A DNA stretch of 64,000 bases from positions 868,001-932,000 of the forward strand of contig PQWQ01000001.1 in the NCBI GenBank assembly GCA_002943765.1. The letters run 5' to 3'. Both the position numbers and the translations under genes were made by a program. The notes beneath the pieces were generated by a model. It saw nothing but the letters and a program-made list of their open reading frames with translations. It was not told the origin of the DNA and did not search any database. Source of the stretch: Psoroptes ovis (lineage: Eukaryota; Arthropoda; Arachnida; Sarcoptiformes; Psoroptidae). How positions within the stretch are numbered: the stretch's first letter is position 1; each line of letters begins with the position of its first letter. Shown here piece by piece: positions 13,145-24,455 of the stretch.

Positions 13145-14702
13145 ACACTGATTTATACTCGAATCTTGATAATTCCCAAATAATTATAATAATAACTCGA
13201 TTCATTTCAAGATCTCAAGATATTTGAACAAATATTGATTCAAATTATTTACAAAAAAAAAGCATTTTTGATCATTGCATGCTTTGATTGTCCAAATTTT
13301 TAAATACTCATTTAACTAATTATAAATAAAAATTGTTTTTGAAAAAATTAAGATTCAAATCATTTTTAAATCATTAATTTTTTCGTAATTCGTTTATTTG
13401 AAAATTTTTCAAATTTTCAAAGTTGACGCCATCTATTGTTCAAAAACAACAATACCAATGAATCAATTTTATACATTGCAAAAGTTTGCACAATACAAAT
13501 TGGGAGCTGCCCTGTTTTCTATCTTTCCCAATGCTACTAGCAATTTTTTTTCAAGAAAAAAATAGATTAATGCCACTACTACCACACCAAAAACACAGCT
13601 GATAAACATAAGGTCTGTGTGTGTTTCTCTCGGTTAGATACCCAAAAAAAATAGATCGGTTCTTTGCAATATTTTGTTTTCTGAGCCTAATTTTTATTTT
13701 AATTCACTTTAAGTTTACTTGGTGTATATATTATCAAGATATTCAGTCATTCATTCAACGTTTCCGTGCAAATTCAATTGATTATTTGTTATCAATAATT
13801 GTGTTTCACATATATATGTTCTTATCTTCTAACCCTTGTAAATTGGATGATATATATAGATTAATATAAAATTGATCGTAAGTTTTGTAAATATAAAAAG
13901 TTTACTTTAATTTTATAAATATTGTCCCAGAATGGCTATGTGTCCATTATTGATCAATGATACACCGAAAAATATTGTTATCATTTTTATTAGTTCTTGA
14001 AATTTATATAGAAAATATTGAAAATTCATTTAAAAGAAAAAATATTTCAAAAATGCCATAATCATCTTGGATTTTTTTTATTTTTTATTTTTAAATGAAG
14101 AAAAAAATGTGAAAATTATGACGTCAAATATGTTTGAAAATTATTATTTCAATTACATTCAAACAAAACAATGATAATGAACAGCAGCAAATGAGGCAAG
14201 ATTTTTTTTTAAATTTGACATTTTCATTGATTATTCAATTGTAATTGAAATTCCAAATTATCTGCATTCGTTTATAATGAAATCAATTGATACATAATTA
14301 CAGTTTTTTTTTGTTTCGCTTGATCAAAATGATTTTTGTCAAAATTTGATCTCTCATAAGAATATTTTGACAATGTTTACCTTTATTAGTGGCAGGAAAA
14401 TTGTATTGCCAATTGCTGCATTTTGAACGTCTATTGTTTATTTATTTATTTATTTTCTCTGCTCTAATTTGATTAACTAATCAGAAATTTTTATATTTCT
14501 TTTGTCAAAATAACTCAGATAAAATTTGAAATAATCAAACATGATTATGATAATTGCAAAAAAGTCAAGATAAACAGCCGTAAACAGCCAAAAAAAAAAA
14601 AAAAAAAAAAATTGATGTTTTGATTAATCAACCAAAATAAATTTGCCTTAAATTTTTTCCGTTTCAATTTTATTTATTGCCATTCAAATATTAAAAAAAA
14701 AA
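13145..14702. other. trachealess 3' UTR and intergenic region before hyccin
   Basis: After the trachealess stop there is an AATAAA at 13325-13330, a plausible polyadenylation signal about 180 bp downstream. The rest is AT-rich with a 21-base A run near 14591. A short motif ACGCCATCTAT at 13426-13436 recurs inverted at 36131-36141. No coding exon is recognisable; the ORF at 13621-13869 lacks an ATG start and any family resemblance. Confidence 0.65.
13325..13330 (+). terminator. Probable trachealess polyadenylation signal (AATAAA)
   Basis: This is the canonical hexamer 181 bp past the TGA at 13142-13144, in AT-rich 3' sequence. No transcript evidence is available. Confidence 0.5.
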
Positions 14703-16886
14703 ATGAATATTGTTAGCCATCAATATCTTAAATCATCATCATCATCATCAATTTATGATCGTAAACGTACATTGATTGAAGATTTTCTAACATCAAGTGA
14801 TGATTGTATCAGAGAATTTCAAATTGATGATCATGCAATCGAAGCAATATTTGATTTATTAGAACATCCTGAACGTGATATTGAGGTATGAATTTTTTTT
14901 TTAGATCAATAATTAATGTTTTATTTATGGTTTTTCTTTGTATCTCAAATATTTAGTTATTCAAATCGATTACAAAACGTTTATATAATATTTATAAAAC
15001 TCAAGATCGTGAATTACGATTAAAAACAATAATATTTTTGCCTACATTGATTGCAATTTATATTCAATATCATCATAAAAATTTTATTTCATTAATTGAT
15101 AGAAATAAAGATAATAATAAAGAAGAAGAAAGTCAAGATGTTAAAAATATTGAATTAGAATCTGAACCAAAATTATCAATTGCAATATTATTAATGTGTG
15201 TATATAATTTCGAAATAATAAATCAAAAAACTGGTGATCTAAAAACAATCGATGTAAGATTAGTATCATTAACTAAGCCATCAATATATCATGAACAAAG
15301 TGCACATACTACAGGACAAGTATCGATACCTACTGAACAAATGTTGGCAAAAATTAATAATCCACAAGAATCACGTATCACAATATTTGGTCCATATCAT
15401 GAAATTGAACGTATAAATACTGGTAATCAGCAATCAATATTTACTGTTTTAATGAAAATTTATAATCAACACATAAAAGAAGCTGGCTATTATTCATGGC
15501 AATCTATGTTACGTTTATATTTGAATTTATTAAAACAAGGTTGTCAATCACAGAAAAGTTGTTTAGAATTGAAAAAACAAATAAAAGCAATATTAAATAA
15601 TGATAATCATCTATTTGAAGCAAATATCAAACCTGAATTATTGCAAATACAATTCAAATCAGAATTTTTGACCGAAATAATGAGAGCAGCATATTTTTGT
15701 TTTTATAATGAATTACAAGATTTAGCCAAAGAATTAATAGATGAAATTTGTAAGCGTGCAACATATGGATTACACGGTGATGTCCTATTGGTAAGTCATT
15801 TTATTGAAACTTTTTGAATTCGATTAAGCCTGACATATTTTTATCTTTATCAAGATGATTAACGCATTTAAAAATACACAAGCAATAATTAATCGTAATA
15901 AAGATGATGATAATGCCAAAACACAACCAGTGATTCAATCGGATATTAATATGAATAGAACGCGAACAGTTTCATCAGTCTCATCTCGCAAAACTGCCAT
16001 TACTAATGCATCATTCAAAACGAAAAAATTGCCAGATGATATACCGATTGTCGTTGGACCTTCAAATGTTGATCCTAATCAATTACAATCTGCCAACAAT
16101 ATAAATGCTCAAAAAGCACAATTCAAAAACTCTCGTACGACACTATCATCGCCATCTCAACCATTACAACAGCAACAACAAAAACAAAATGGTCATCAAA
16201 CATTTAAATCATTAGATTCAATTAATGAAGAAGTATTACCGAGTAATAACAATAATAATAATAAATCTAATAATGCTACAAATGTCAAAATATCGGCAAA
16301 ACCACCTCGTAAAGGTGTAATCAATATGTTAAAAGAATTGAAAGATAGCAGTAAACAATCGAAAAATAAATCATCAAAACAAACATCATCTGTTGAATCA
16401 AATGGAAAAATGTTAAATTCTAATCACAGTAGCAATACCAATAATCAAGATGAATTAATACCAATGAAACAGATGAAAAATTTAAAAAAATATATCGATG
16501 ATGATGAAGAAGATGATAATGATGAAATTGTTGATCATAGATCTAGTGATGCTGATTCGATGCAAATAATTAATTTAAATCCACCATTAGCACCATTAGA
16601 AAGATTTACCGATGATGATGATGATGAAGATGGTGACGATGAAATCGACACTAAATGTAATCAAAATAATGGTATTAATCATTCGAATGAAAGATATAAA
16701 TTAATATCAGAAATGAATGATCATTCATCTGATGTACAATCGGATCGTTCTTCTGGTGCATCAGCAGTAGCTTTATTAGGCAATAATGTGAATCAACAAA
16801 ATTCAAATAATGGCCAGCAGCAACAGTTGCAGACGTTGCCGTCGGTTAAACAACAGTCCAATACATCATCAATGATAAAATCATGA
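14703..16886 (+). CDS. Hyccin (FAM126/HYCC), PI4KA complex component
   Basis: Three exons, 14703-14885, 14957-15790 and 15855-16886, join in phase 0 to give 682 residues. The ATG follows a run of As and opens the conserved helical hyccin domain. Diagnostic stretches are SIAILLMCVYNFEIINQKTG and LTKPSIYHE in exon 2, matching the family pattern LLGVYNLEIVDKQG and LSKPSVYHE, then FCFYNELQDLAKELIDEI near the end of the domain. The third exon is a disordered tail rich in Asn, Gln and Ser with two acidic Asp/Glu patches (about 16494-16527 and 16609-16650). Known role: hyccin binds TTC7 and stabilises the PI4KA-TTC7-EFR3 complex that makes PI4P at the plasma membrane; loss causes hypomyelination in humans. 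It lies about 0.5 kb upstream of CWC22 on the same strand. It is longer than the roughly 520-residue human protein because of the tail. Confidence 0.93.
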
Positions 16887-17389
16887 TTTTTTAAAAAAAT
16901 TTTTCATCCTTCATCAGTCAATTTTCTCAGATGCCAAAGTTTTTCTTTTTGAAATTCTGTGTGAATCGTGTAAAAATCTTGAAATACAAATCGAATACGT
17001 GTGCGGTGTGTTATTGTATTGTTTTGAATCTCATATTTTTTCTATGTTTCTAGTTAATTTTTGATTGATTGTAAATTTTTTTTTTTTATTAATCTCATTT
17101 CAATCTCATATAAATATGTTGAAAAACATACATTCGAGACTTAATTCATAGATCAATATTATATGTTTGATTATCATTAATTTATTTTTTGCTTTTATTT
17201 ATATTTTACTAAAAAAAATAAATAAATAAATTTTGAATTTTTTCTTTCATTTTGTTAAAATAGAAAAATGCTTAATATGTTGAAATAGTCGTCAACAATA
17301 TTTTTATTTTGATATTTTTTGCTCGTGTTTATTTTTCGATTGAATTTCATTATTGTTGTTTTGAATTACTGGTCAATTTATCATAAAAA
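16887..17389. other. Hyccin 3' UTR and CWC22 upstream region
   Basis: This 503-bp spacer has no coding sequence. Overlapping AATAAA copies at 17217-17230 are likely hyccin polyadenylation signals. The remaining 160 bp before the CWC22 ATG must hold its promoter and 5' UTR. No TATA-like element is convincing in this base composition. Confidence 0.6.
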
Positions 17390-19792
17390 ATGGTTACGAC
17401 ACCAGAAAAATCGGAAACATCAGTAGATACAACAACATCTAAAGAAAAAATGACCAAATCCTCGGATTCCTTCATGGATATTCGAAGTAGAACTGGTGGT
17501 GCCTATATACCGCCAGCTAAATTACGTATGATGCAACAAAATATTACCGATAAAAATTCTGAAGCATATCAACGTTTGTCTTGGGAAACATTGAAAAAAT
17601 CTATTAATGGTTTGATTAATAAAGTTAATGTTTCGAATATTGCAACGATTGTAAAAGAATTATTTGCTGTCAATTTGATTCGTGGTCGTGGTATATTTTG
17701 TCGTGCCATTATTCGTGCACAACAATCATCACCAACATTTACACATGTTTATGCTGCATTGATTGCGGTAGCTAATACCAAGGTATGAATTACTAAGATA
17801 TTATTGAAAAATTGATAGTTTTAACAAATCTCTTTTCCATAGTTTCCGAAAATTGGTGAACTATTGTTAAAACGTTTAATAGTACAATTTCGCCGAACAT
17901 TCCAGCGTAATGATAAATCAAATTGTATTAATAATACTAGATTTATTGCACATTTAATTAATCAAAATGTGGCACACGAAATATTAGCATTGGAAATATT
18001 GATTTTATTATTGGAAAATGCTACCAACGATTCAGTTGAAGTTGCTATTGCATTTTTAAAAGAATGCGGTGCCAAACTTGAAGATGTTTCACGTAAAGGT
18101 GCTGCTGCTATATTCGAAAGATTGCGTACAATTTTACATGATGGTGATTTAAACAAACGTGTCCAATATATGATTGAAGTTATGTATGCCATACGTAAAG
18201 ACAAATTCAAAGATCATCCTTCAATATTACCAGAACTAGATTTGATTGAAGAAGATGAACAAATCACTCATATGATGACATTAGAAGACGAATATGACAC
18301 TGATGATCGTTTGAATGTTTTCAAATTTGATCCAGATTTTCAAAAAAATGAAGCAAAATATGAAGAAATTAAACAAAGCATATTAGATGCTGGTGATGAT
18401 GATGATGATGATGCAGACGAATCAGGATCCGATGATGACGAAGATGATGATGATGATGAGGATGACGAAGACGAAAGTGGAAAAACAACCATTATCGACA
18501 ACACTGAAACCAATTTGATTAATCTCCGTAAAACAATATATTTGACAATACAATCATCATTGGATTTTGAAGAATGTGCTCATAAATTATTGAAATTAGA
18601 CATAAAACCTGCACAATATACAGAGCTATGCAATATGATTATTGATTGTTGTGCCCAACAGCGTACATATATCAAATTTTTTGGACTATTAGCGCAAAGA
18701 TTTTGTCAAATTAATAATGAATTTGTTGAGCCATTTGTGGAAATATTCAAAAATTGTTATGATACCATTCATCGTTTCGAAACGTGCAAATTGCGTAATG
18801 TTGCAAAAATATTTGCCCATCTATTGTACACAGATTCGATACCATGGACAGTATTAAGCCATATTAAATTAAATGAAAATGACACAACATCATCAAGCCG
18901 TGTATTCATTAAAATATTATTCCAACAATTAGCAGAATCAATGGGTTTAGTAAAATTCAATCAGCGTATTAAAGATCCAACTCTGGATGAAGCATTCAAA
19001 GGATTATTTCCTCGTGATAATCCTCAATATACACGTTTTGCTATAAATTTTTTCACAAGTATTGGTCTTGGTGGTATTACTGATGATTTACGTGAACATT
19101 TAAAAACGATGGCTGCACAAAAACTACCTTTGTTACAAGAAAATATTTTAAAATTGAAATCTGAAAGTAGTAGCTCGAGTAGTTCATCAGATAGTAGTAG
19201 CAGCAGTTCCGATAGCTCTGATGATGATAGTTCCGATTCATCTGATTCTGATGAATCTTCTTCTTCTTCATCATCACAATCGTCATCATCAGATTCTTCT
19301 GAATCATCTGATAGTTCGTCTGATCATAATTCTAAACATAGAAAGCATAATCACCGTCATCATGCTTCTCACCGTTCCGAGAAGAAAGATCGAAAAGAAG
19401 TCAATTCATCAAAATATCGTCATGAGAGGGAAAATCATCATAAAAATAATGGCCATAAGAGGCATTCAAGATCATCTCGTAATGATGAAAAACATAGATC
19501 TAGTAAGGATTCTGATTCTGATCATAATCGTAGACATTTCAAAGAAAAAGATGTTGATAAATATCGTTTGAAAGAACGAAACAGAGATAATGAAAAAGAG
19601 CATCATCATCATGAACGATCATCAAAAAAAGAAAAACGTGCTCATGAACATGATCATCGTAATCGCAACCATCATCATGAAGAAATGAAACACCGATCGG
19701 AAAAAAGAAAGAATAACAATGATAATGATGAAGACAGTAAAAGGCATTCGAAAAAAATTCGTAGCGAAATTCGATTGACTGAGCGTAAATGA
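17390..19792 (+). CDS. Pre-mRNA splicing factor CWC22 (nucampholin)
   Basis: Two exons, 17390-17782 and 17843-19792, join in phase 0 to give 780 residues. After a short tail, the motif GGAYIPPAKLRMMQ opens the MIF4G domain. It continues through FPKIGELLLKRLIVQFRR, HLINQNVAHEILALEILILL and DSVEVAIAFLKECG. A long Asp/Glu run (about 18394-18475) precedes the MA3 domain, with LDFEECAHKLLKL, MIIDCCAQQRTYIKFFGLLA, ETCKLRNVAKIFAHLLYTDS and TRFAINFFTSIGLGG. The C-terminus is a Ser/Asp tract followed by a Lys/Arg/His/Glu-rich tail, as in animal orthologues. Known role: this spliceosomal protein escorts eIF4A3 to splicing complexes, seeds exon junction complex assembly and is needed for catalysis. The gene converges with MRPL42, the two stop codons being only 85 bp apart. 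Confidence 0.97.
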
Positions 19793-19877
19793 TTGATTTT
19801 TATTTTGTAATTATTTTTTCTATATAATATTAAAATGAATTCAATGACTATTAAAAATATTACGTTCTGTAATTTAT
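19793..19877. terminator. Shared convergent 3' region of CWC22 and MRPL42
   Basis: Only 85 bp separate the two stop codons. ATTAAA at 19829-19834 is the best plus-strand polyadenylation hexamer for CWC22. On the minus strand AATAAA occupies 19878-19873 and overlaps the last base of the MRPL42 TGA. With cleavage typically 10-30 bp downstream of the hexamer, the two mRNA 3' ends would nearly meet or overlap. Confidence 0.5.
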
Positions 19878-20426
19878 TCAAACACCTTTTCTTGGATGTG
19901 CAGGTCTCATTTGAAGGCCATCAAATCGCCTGGTAAAAATAAATTCAAGATTAATTTGATTACCCTAGGAAAATTATTGAATTAAACAAACCTTCTTCGC
20001 CAATAATTTTTATTCGTATATGTGATTGCCTGTAATTCTTCCATTTCCATACGATTTGCTGGTAATTTATGATAAATATTTTCACCTTTTTCCAATGTTT
20101 CAATATTGAAAACAGAATTCAATTTGATTGATTCATTTTGGTGATGATTAAATGGTAATGAGTGTTCATATGGAAATGATTGTGGTGGATGCCAACAACA
20201 AATTGTTTTACCATCATCAGTGACCGTAATTCTAATTCAAAAAAAAAAATTGATTTTTATAAAATGAAATTTTCAAAATCATCGCCTCAAACCTGTGCTG
20301 ATTATAATCATCATCATTGCTATCATCATTCGATCTGTGATTTGACAAAAATTTTGTTTGATTAAATTTTATTAATGATCCATTAATCACTTTACACAAA
20401 TTATTTCTTAATTGAATCATGAACAT
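19878..20426 (-). CDS. Mitochondrial ribosomal protein L42 (mL42)
   Basis: Three minus-strand exons, 20426-20293, 20231-19992 and 19929-19878, join at GT-AG introns with phase-2 junctions. They give 141 residues, close to the 142 of human MRPL42. The N-terminus (MFMIQLRNNLCKVINGSLIK) is basic, hydroxylated and free of acidic residues, like a mitochondrial targeting peptide. The central exon encodes ITVTDDGKTICCWHPPQSFP followed by YEHSLPF, matching the family pattern [21 protein letters not shown]. The last exon gives a basic end, RFDGLQMRPAHPRKGV. Known role: structural protein of the mitochondrial ribosome. The exons are too short to stand out as long ORFs. Its start is 447 bp from the sulfatase start on the other strand, suggesting a shared divergent promoter. 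An in-frame ATG at 20420 is an alternative start. Confidence 0.9.
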
Positions 20427-20873
20427 TTTGTTTTTTATTTTTTTCTGAGAACAAATTTTCAAAATTTTTTTCGCATGTTTTTTTTTCTAAACATATGCTT
20501 TTCTAAAAAAAAAAATCGTAGCGAGCGAAACTATCGATACATCGATAGGAAGTATTATTTATTTATTTATTTTTTCTTTTGCTGATAAGGAAATTGAAAT
20601 TAACTAATCAAAAATATTTTAATCAATTTCATTAAACTGTGATCAATATGTGCCTGAAAAAAAACAGAAAAAAAACATTGTTCATCGATTGATTATAACA
20701 ATTTGTATTATTTTTGTGTGTCTAAAAACATGAAAAAAATGTAATCAATATCCATATCAATCAATATGAAATTAATTGATGAGTGTTTGTTGATGAAAAT
20801 GCATCAATATCGTTCATCGCAACATGATAATTGATTATTTGTCATTTTGACAGCAAACGTAATAATAATAATA
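20427..20873. promoter_or_regulatory. Divergent intergenic region between MRPL42 and the arylsulfatase
   Basis: 447 bp separate the two head-to-head start codons, so this must hold both core promoters and 5' UTRs. A dyad ATCGATACATCGAT lies near 20533. It resembles the DREF-type TATCGATA element used by housekeeping and divergent promoters in insects, but is not an exact copy. No TATA box can be assigned with confidence. Confidence 0.45.
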
Positions 20874-22598
20874 ATGATGATGATTATGATGATGTACGGG
20901 TTGATGATTTTCAAACAATTTTTGTTGTTTATTTTGCTGGTGAAATTTATTGCTGTCAAAGCTGCCAAACCAAATATTTTAATTATATTGGCCGATGATT
21001 TAGGTATTTTGTTTTTTCTTGTGCAATCATGATCGATATTTATATTTCAATTATTATTTATTTCGTTTGTAGGTTGGGGTGATGTAAGCTTTCATGGAAC
21101 ACGACAAATACCGACACCAAATATTGATCTATTAGCATCTAGTGGTGTTATTTTAAATAATTATTATGTTTCACCATTATGTTCACCTTCACGGTCAGCT
21201 TTGTTGACTGGTTATCATCCGATACGTACCGGTATGCAAATCGATGCAATCGCTGCATCACAACCATATGGTCTACCTTTAAATCTTACGACTATGGGAC
21301 AATATTTCAAGCAATTAGGCTATCAAACTCATTTGGTTGGAAAATGGCATCAAGGTTTTTTTCGTTATGATTATCTGCCTACCAGACGTGGTTTTGACAC
21401 ATATTTTGGTTATTTAAATGGTCATTCTGATTATTTTAATCGTATATCTAGTCATATCTACAGTGGTTATGATCTCCACGAAAACGATCATGTCGCTAAT
21501 CTGTCTAAATATGAAGGGCAATATTCTACAGATATGTATACAAATCGTGTAATTGAATTAATCAAAGATAATCAAAATAAAATAACTCAGAAGCCTTGGC
21601 TAATTTATATGGCACAACAATCAGTTCATGGTGCTGAACACGGTAATGAAATACAACCGCCAACAAGATATGAAAATAGTCATAAATATATAAAAAGTAA
21701 TGATCGAAGAAGAAGATTTGCTGGCATGGTTTCCGCATTAGATGAATCAGTTGGCCGTGTATTTAAAGCACTGAATGACACTAATCAATTGTCTAACACT
21801 ATAATTGTATTCAGCACTGATAATGGCGGTGCTATTGGTGGTATTGATGGTAATCACATTGATCACAGTGAAGGATCAAATTGGCCACTGAGAGGTGGTA
21901 AATATACGTTATGGGAAGGTGGTGTACGCGGAACTGCATTCATATGGTCAAAATTATTATCCAGAAAATCATATGTTAACAATCAATTATTTCATATCAC
22001 TGATATATTACCGACATTATATTCGGTTGCCGGTGGTAATCCAAAAGATTTAGGCGACATTGATGGATATGATCAATGGAATCAATTAAATCATTATGAT
22101 CACCATGATAACTACAAAACACGTGACCATTTACTACATAATATTGATCATTTGAATGATAATTGGGCTATAAGATATAAAAATTTCAAATTAATTTATG
22201 GAACAATATTCAAAGGCAATTATGATGGTTGGTATGAAGCACCTGGTCAACGAACAGAATATCCTTCTGGTGGTATTTGTTATAATTGTACAAAAACATT
22301 TCAAATTCTTAATGAACATCAGATTCAATATGAACTGAAAACGACCGCGATCGATTGTAATTGGCGTAAAAATCAATATAAACATTGTAATTCAACTGAA
22401 ATCTGTTTGTATGACATACAAAAAGATCCATGTGAATTAACAAATTTATCAGATAAACGAAAAAATTTAATCAAAAAATTGTATGAAAAATTTTACATTA
22501 ATTATAATGAACAATATGTTAATCCATTGAATAAACCTTCTGATCCGCTTGCAAATCCACAATTACACGGTGGATTCTGGAAACCATGGATCTTTTGA
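20874..22598 (+). CDS. Arylsulfatase B-like lysosomal sulfatase (N-acetylgalactosamine-4-sulfatase)
   Basis: Two exons, 20874-21003 and 21073-22598, join in phase 1 to give 551 residues from the first ATG. Several nearby ATGs (MMMIMMMYGLM) make the exact start uncertain. A hydrophobic signal peptide (FKQFLLFILLVKFIAV) precedes the sulfatase fold. The sulfatase signature CSPSRSALLTG carries Cys80, the residue converted to formylglycine. By spacing, metal ligands are Asp41, Asp42, Asp293 and Asn294, with Lys134, His136 (GKWH), His229 and Lys320 in the active site; all family positions are retained. LPTRRGFDTYFGY and NWPLRGGKYTLWEGGVRG are typical of the ARSB/ARSI/ARSJ branch. Role: removal of 4-sulfate from dermatan and chondroitin sulfate in lysosomes, after FGE activation. 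ARSI/J-like specificity cannot be excluded. An AATAAA at 22655-22660 may end the transcript. Confidence 0.93.
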
Positions 22599-24389
22599 GC
22601 GTTTGAAGAAATTCAAATTAGAACAAACAAACCAAAAAACCGAATGAAAAAACGAATAAACAAACAAACAAAATACAATGAATACGAACATACTAAATTG
22701 ATTTTAGAATACACATTTGAATTGTCTGGCCCATTTAAAAACAAAAAAAAAAAAAAAATGGTTAATAAAAAATTTATGAAGAAATACCCGGAAGAATTTT
22801 GATTTCCATTGATATTCTTGATTATTGCATAAATATTTAACCACCATTATTATTATTATTATCAACGACAACAACAACAACAACGGAGATAACAAATTTG
22901 ACACGATTTTCGGTTTAGAATTCTCTGGATTTTATTTCATTTTTCTCCGAAAAAAAAAGGAAAAAAATCAGGTTTGTCAACCAAAAAAAATCATACAAAA
23001 CCATTATTAAAAATTAATAAATCAAATCAAAATTCATTCGAAAATACATTTCAAAAAAAAAAACTGTGATTCAAATAATTGAATCAATTTGTCATTTTCA
23101 TAGACAAAAGATGTTTACCGATCATCATCAAACAAATATCAGTAGTTATCGATACCAATTTACCATTTATTTATTTATTTATTGGTTGCAATCAGATCAA
23201 TCTATTGATTCAAACGATTGATTCAATTCTAATCAATTCAAATCGATCGATATCTTATCTAATAATCATTATTATGTTTTTCAAACACATTTATACACGA
23301 AATTAATAATAATTATAATCATTTTCCATGGTATTTTCATGTATAAATATCATTGTTGTGTATCGATATTGTTATTATTATTGATTTCTTTGAAAAAAAA
23401 AATAAATAACAAATCACTCACACAACAATTGATTGTTTGTTTGTTTATTTGTTTGAAAGAAATGAAAAACTTAAATGAAAATAATTTGAAATAATTGAAA
23501 AGAAAAAGCAGTAAACACTTTTGATTTAAACATATTTTCAATTTCATTTCCATTCATTCATTAGTTTTCCATATAATTTTTGCCGATACATTTTCAATAC
23601 AGATATGGCACATCGTTTTGTCGTCGATTGGCATCACTGGAGGCCGATGAACTCTATGATGATGATGATTGGTGTTTATATGTGTGTCTGTTGTTTACTG
23701 TTTGCAGTTGTTGATGTTTGATTGAGAAAATAAATGAAAAATAGTCAAATATATCAAATAGTAGGCATATAATAATGAATTGAGTTGAATGAGCTAATGA
23801 ATGAAATGAAATGAATGTGATGAAATGTCTGTAAATGAATGAATGGAATGAAATGTATATGAATTGAGAATTGAAATAAGTGAAATAATTGTCGAAAGTG
23901 TATCATGTCACCCCCATTATTAATGTTTGATAAGGGGTTTCTCAGGGTTTTTTTCTTTGGTTTATTCAATCATTTCAATCATTTACGAGTCCAATTCTGA
24001 GAATTTTTTTCTCAGAATAAATTCCATATCCACATTCATACCTATAATTATCACCCATATACCACACCTCTATCATTCTATATCTATGAATTATCATTGA
24101 TTATGGCCATTGTTTTTAATATTGATAATTATGATGGAACAATTACAATAACTCTAGCTCTGCATGTTCGACCAGCATGTTTTTAATGGTGATAATGGTG
24201 TATCTAAGAGGTATATGACTGGTAACTTGTACCAATTATTATTCAATATACATCAATATTCACCATTTGATACATCACAAATGATTTCGGTGGTGGAACA
24301 TTGCTTTTACCGTTATTCATTGTTTTTATATGGTCATTATAAATTTTTCTTTTTATGTTCCAAATTATCACTATTAAACGTTGATATTT

Positions 24390-24417
24390 TTTAATAATAA
24401 TAATAATAATCACCATT

Positions 24418-24455
<38 letters not shown>
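24390..24455. repeat. (TAA)n followed by (CAT)n trinucleotide repeat
   Basis: A compound microsatellite of about five TAA units, a short spacer and roughly twelve CAT units. It generates poly-His and poly-Met frames on opposite strands that should not be read as protein. Confidence 0.9.

Noticed and set aside
19221..19571. Alternative-frame ORF within the CWC22 tail
   Set aside because: Out-of-frame reading of the Ser/Asp and Lys/His repeats of CWC22; the in-frame protein matches the family to its end.
24417..24455. Regular short repeats that might suggest an array
   Set aside because: Simple trinucleotide microsatellite. There are no spacer-repeat units, so this is not a CRISPR-type array.
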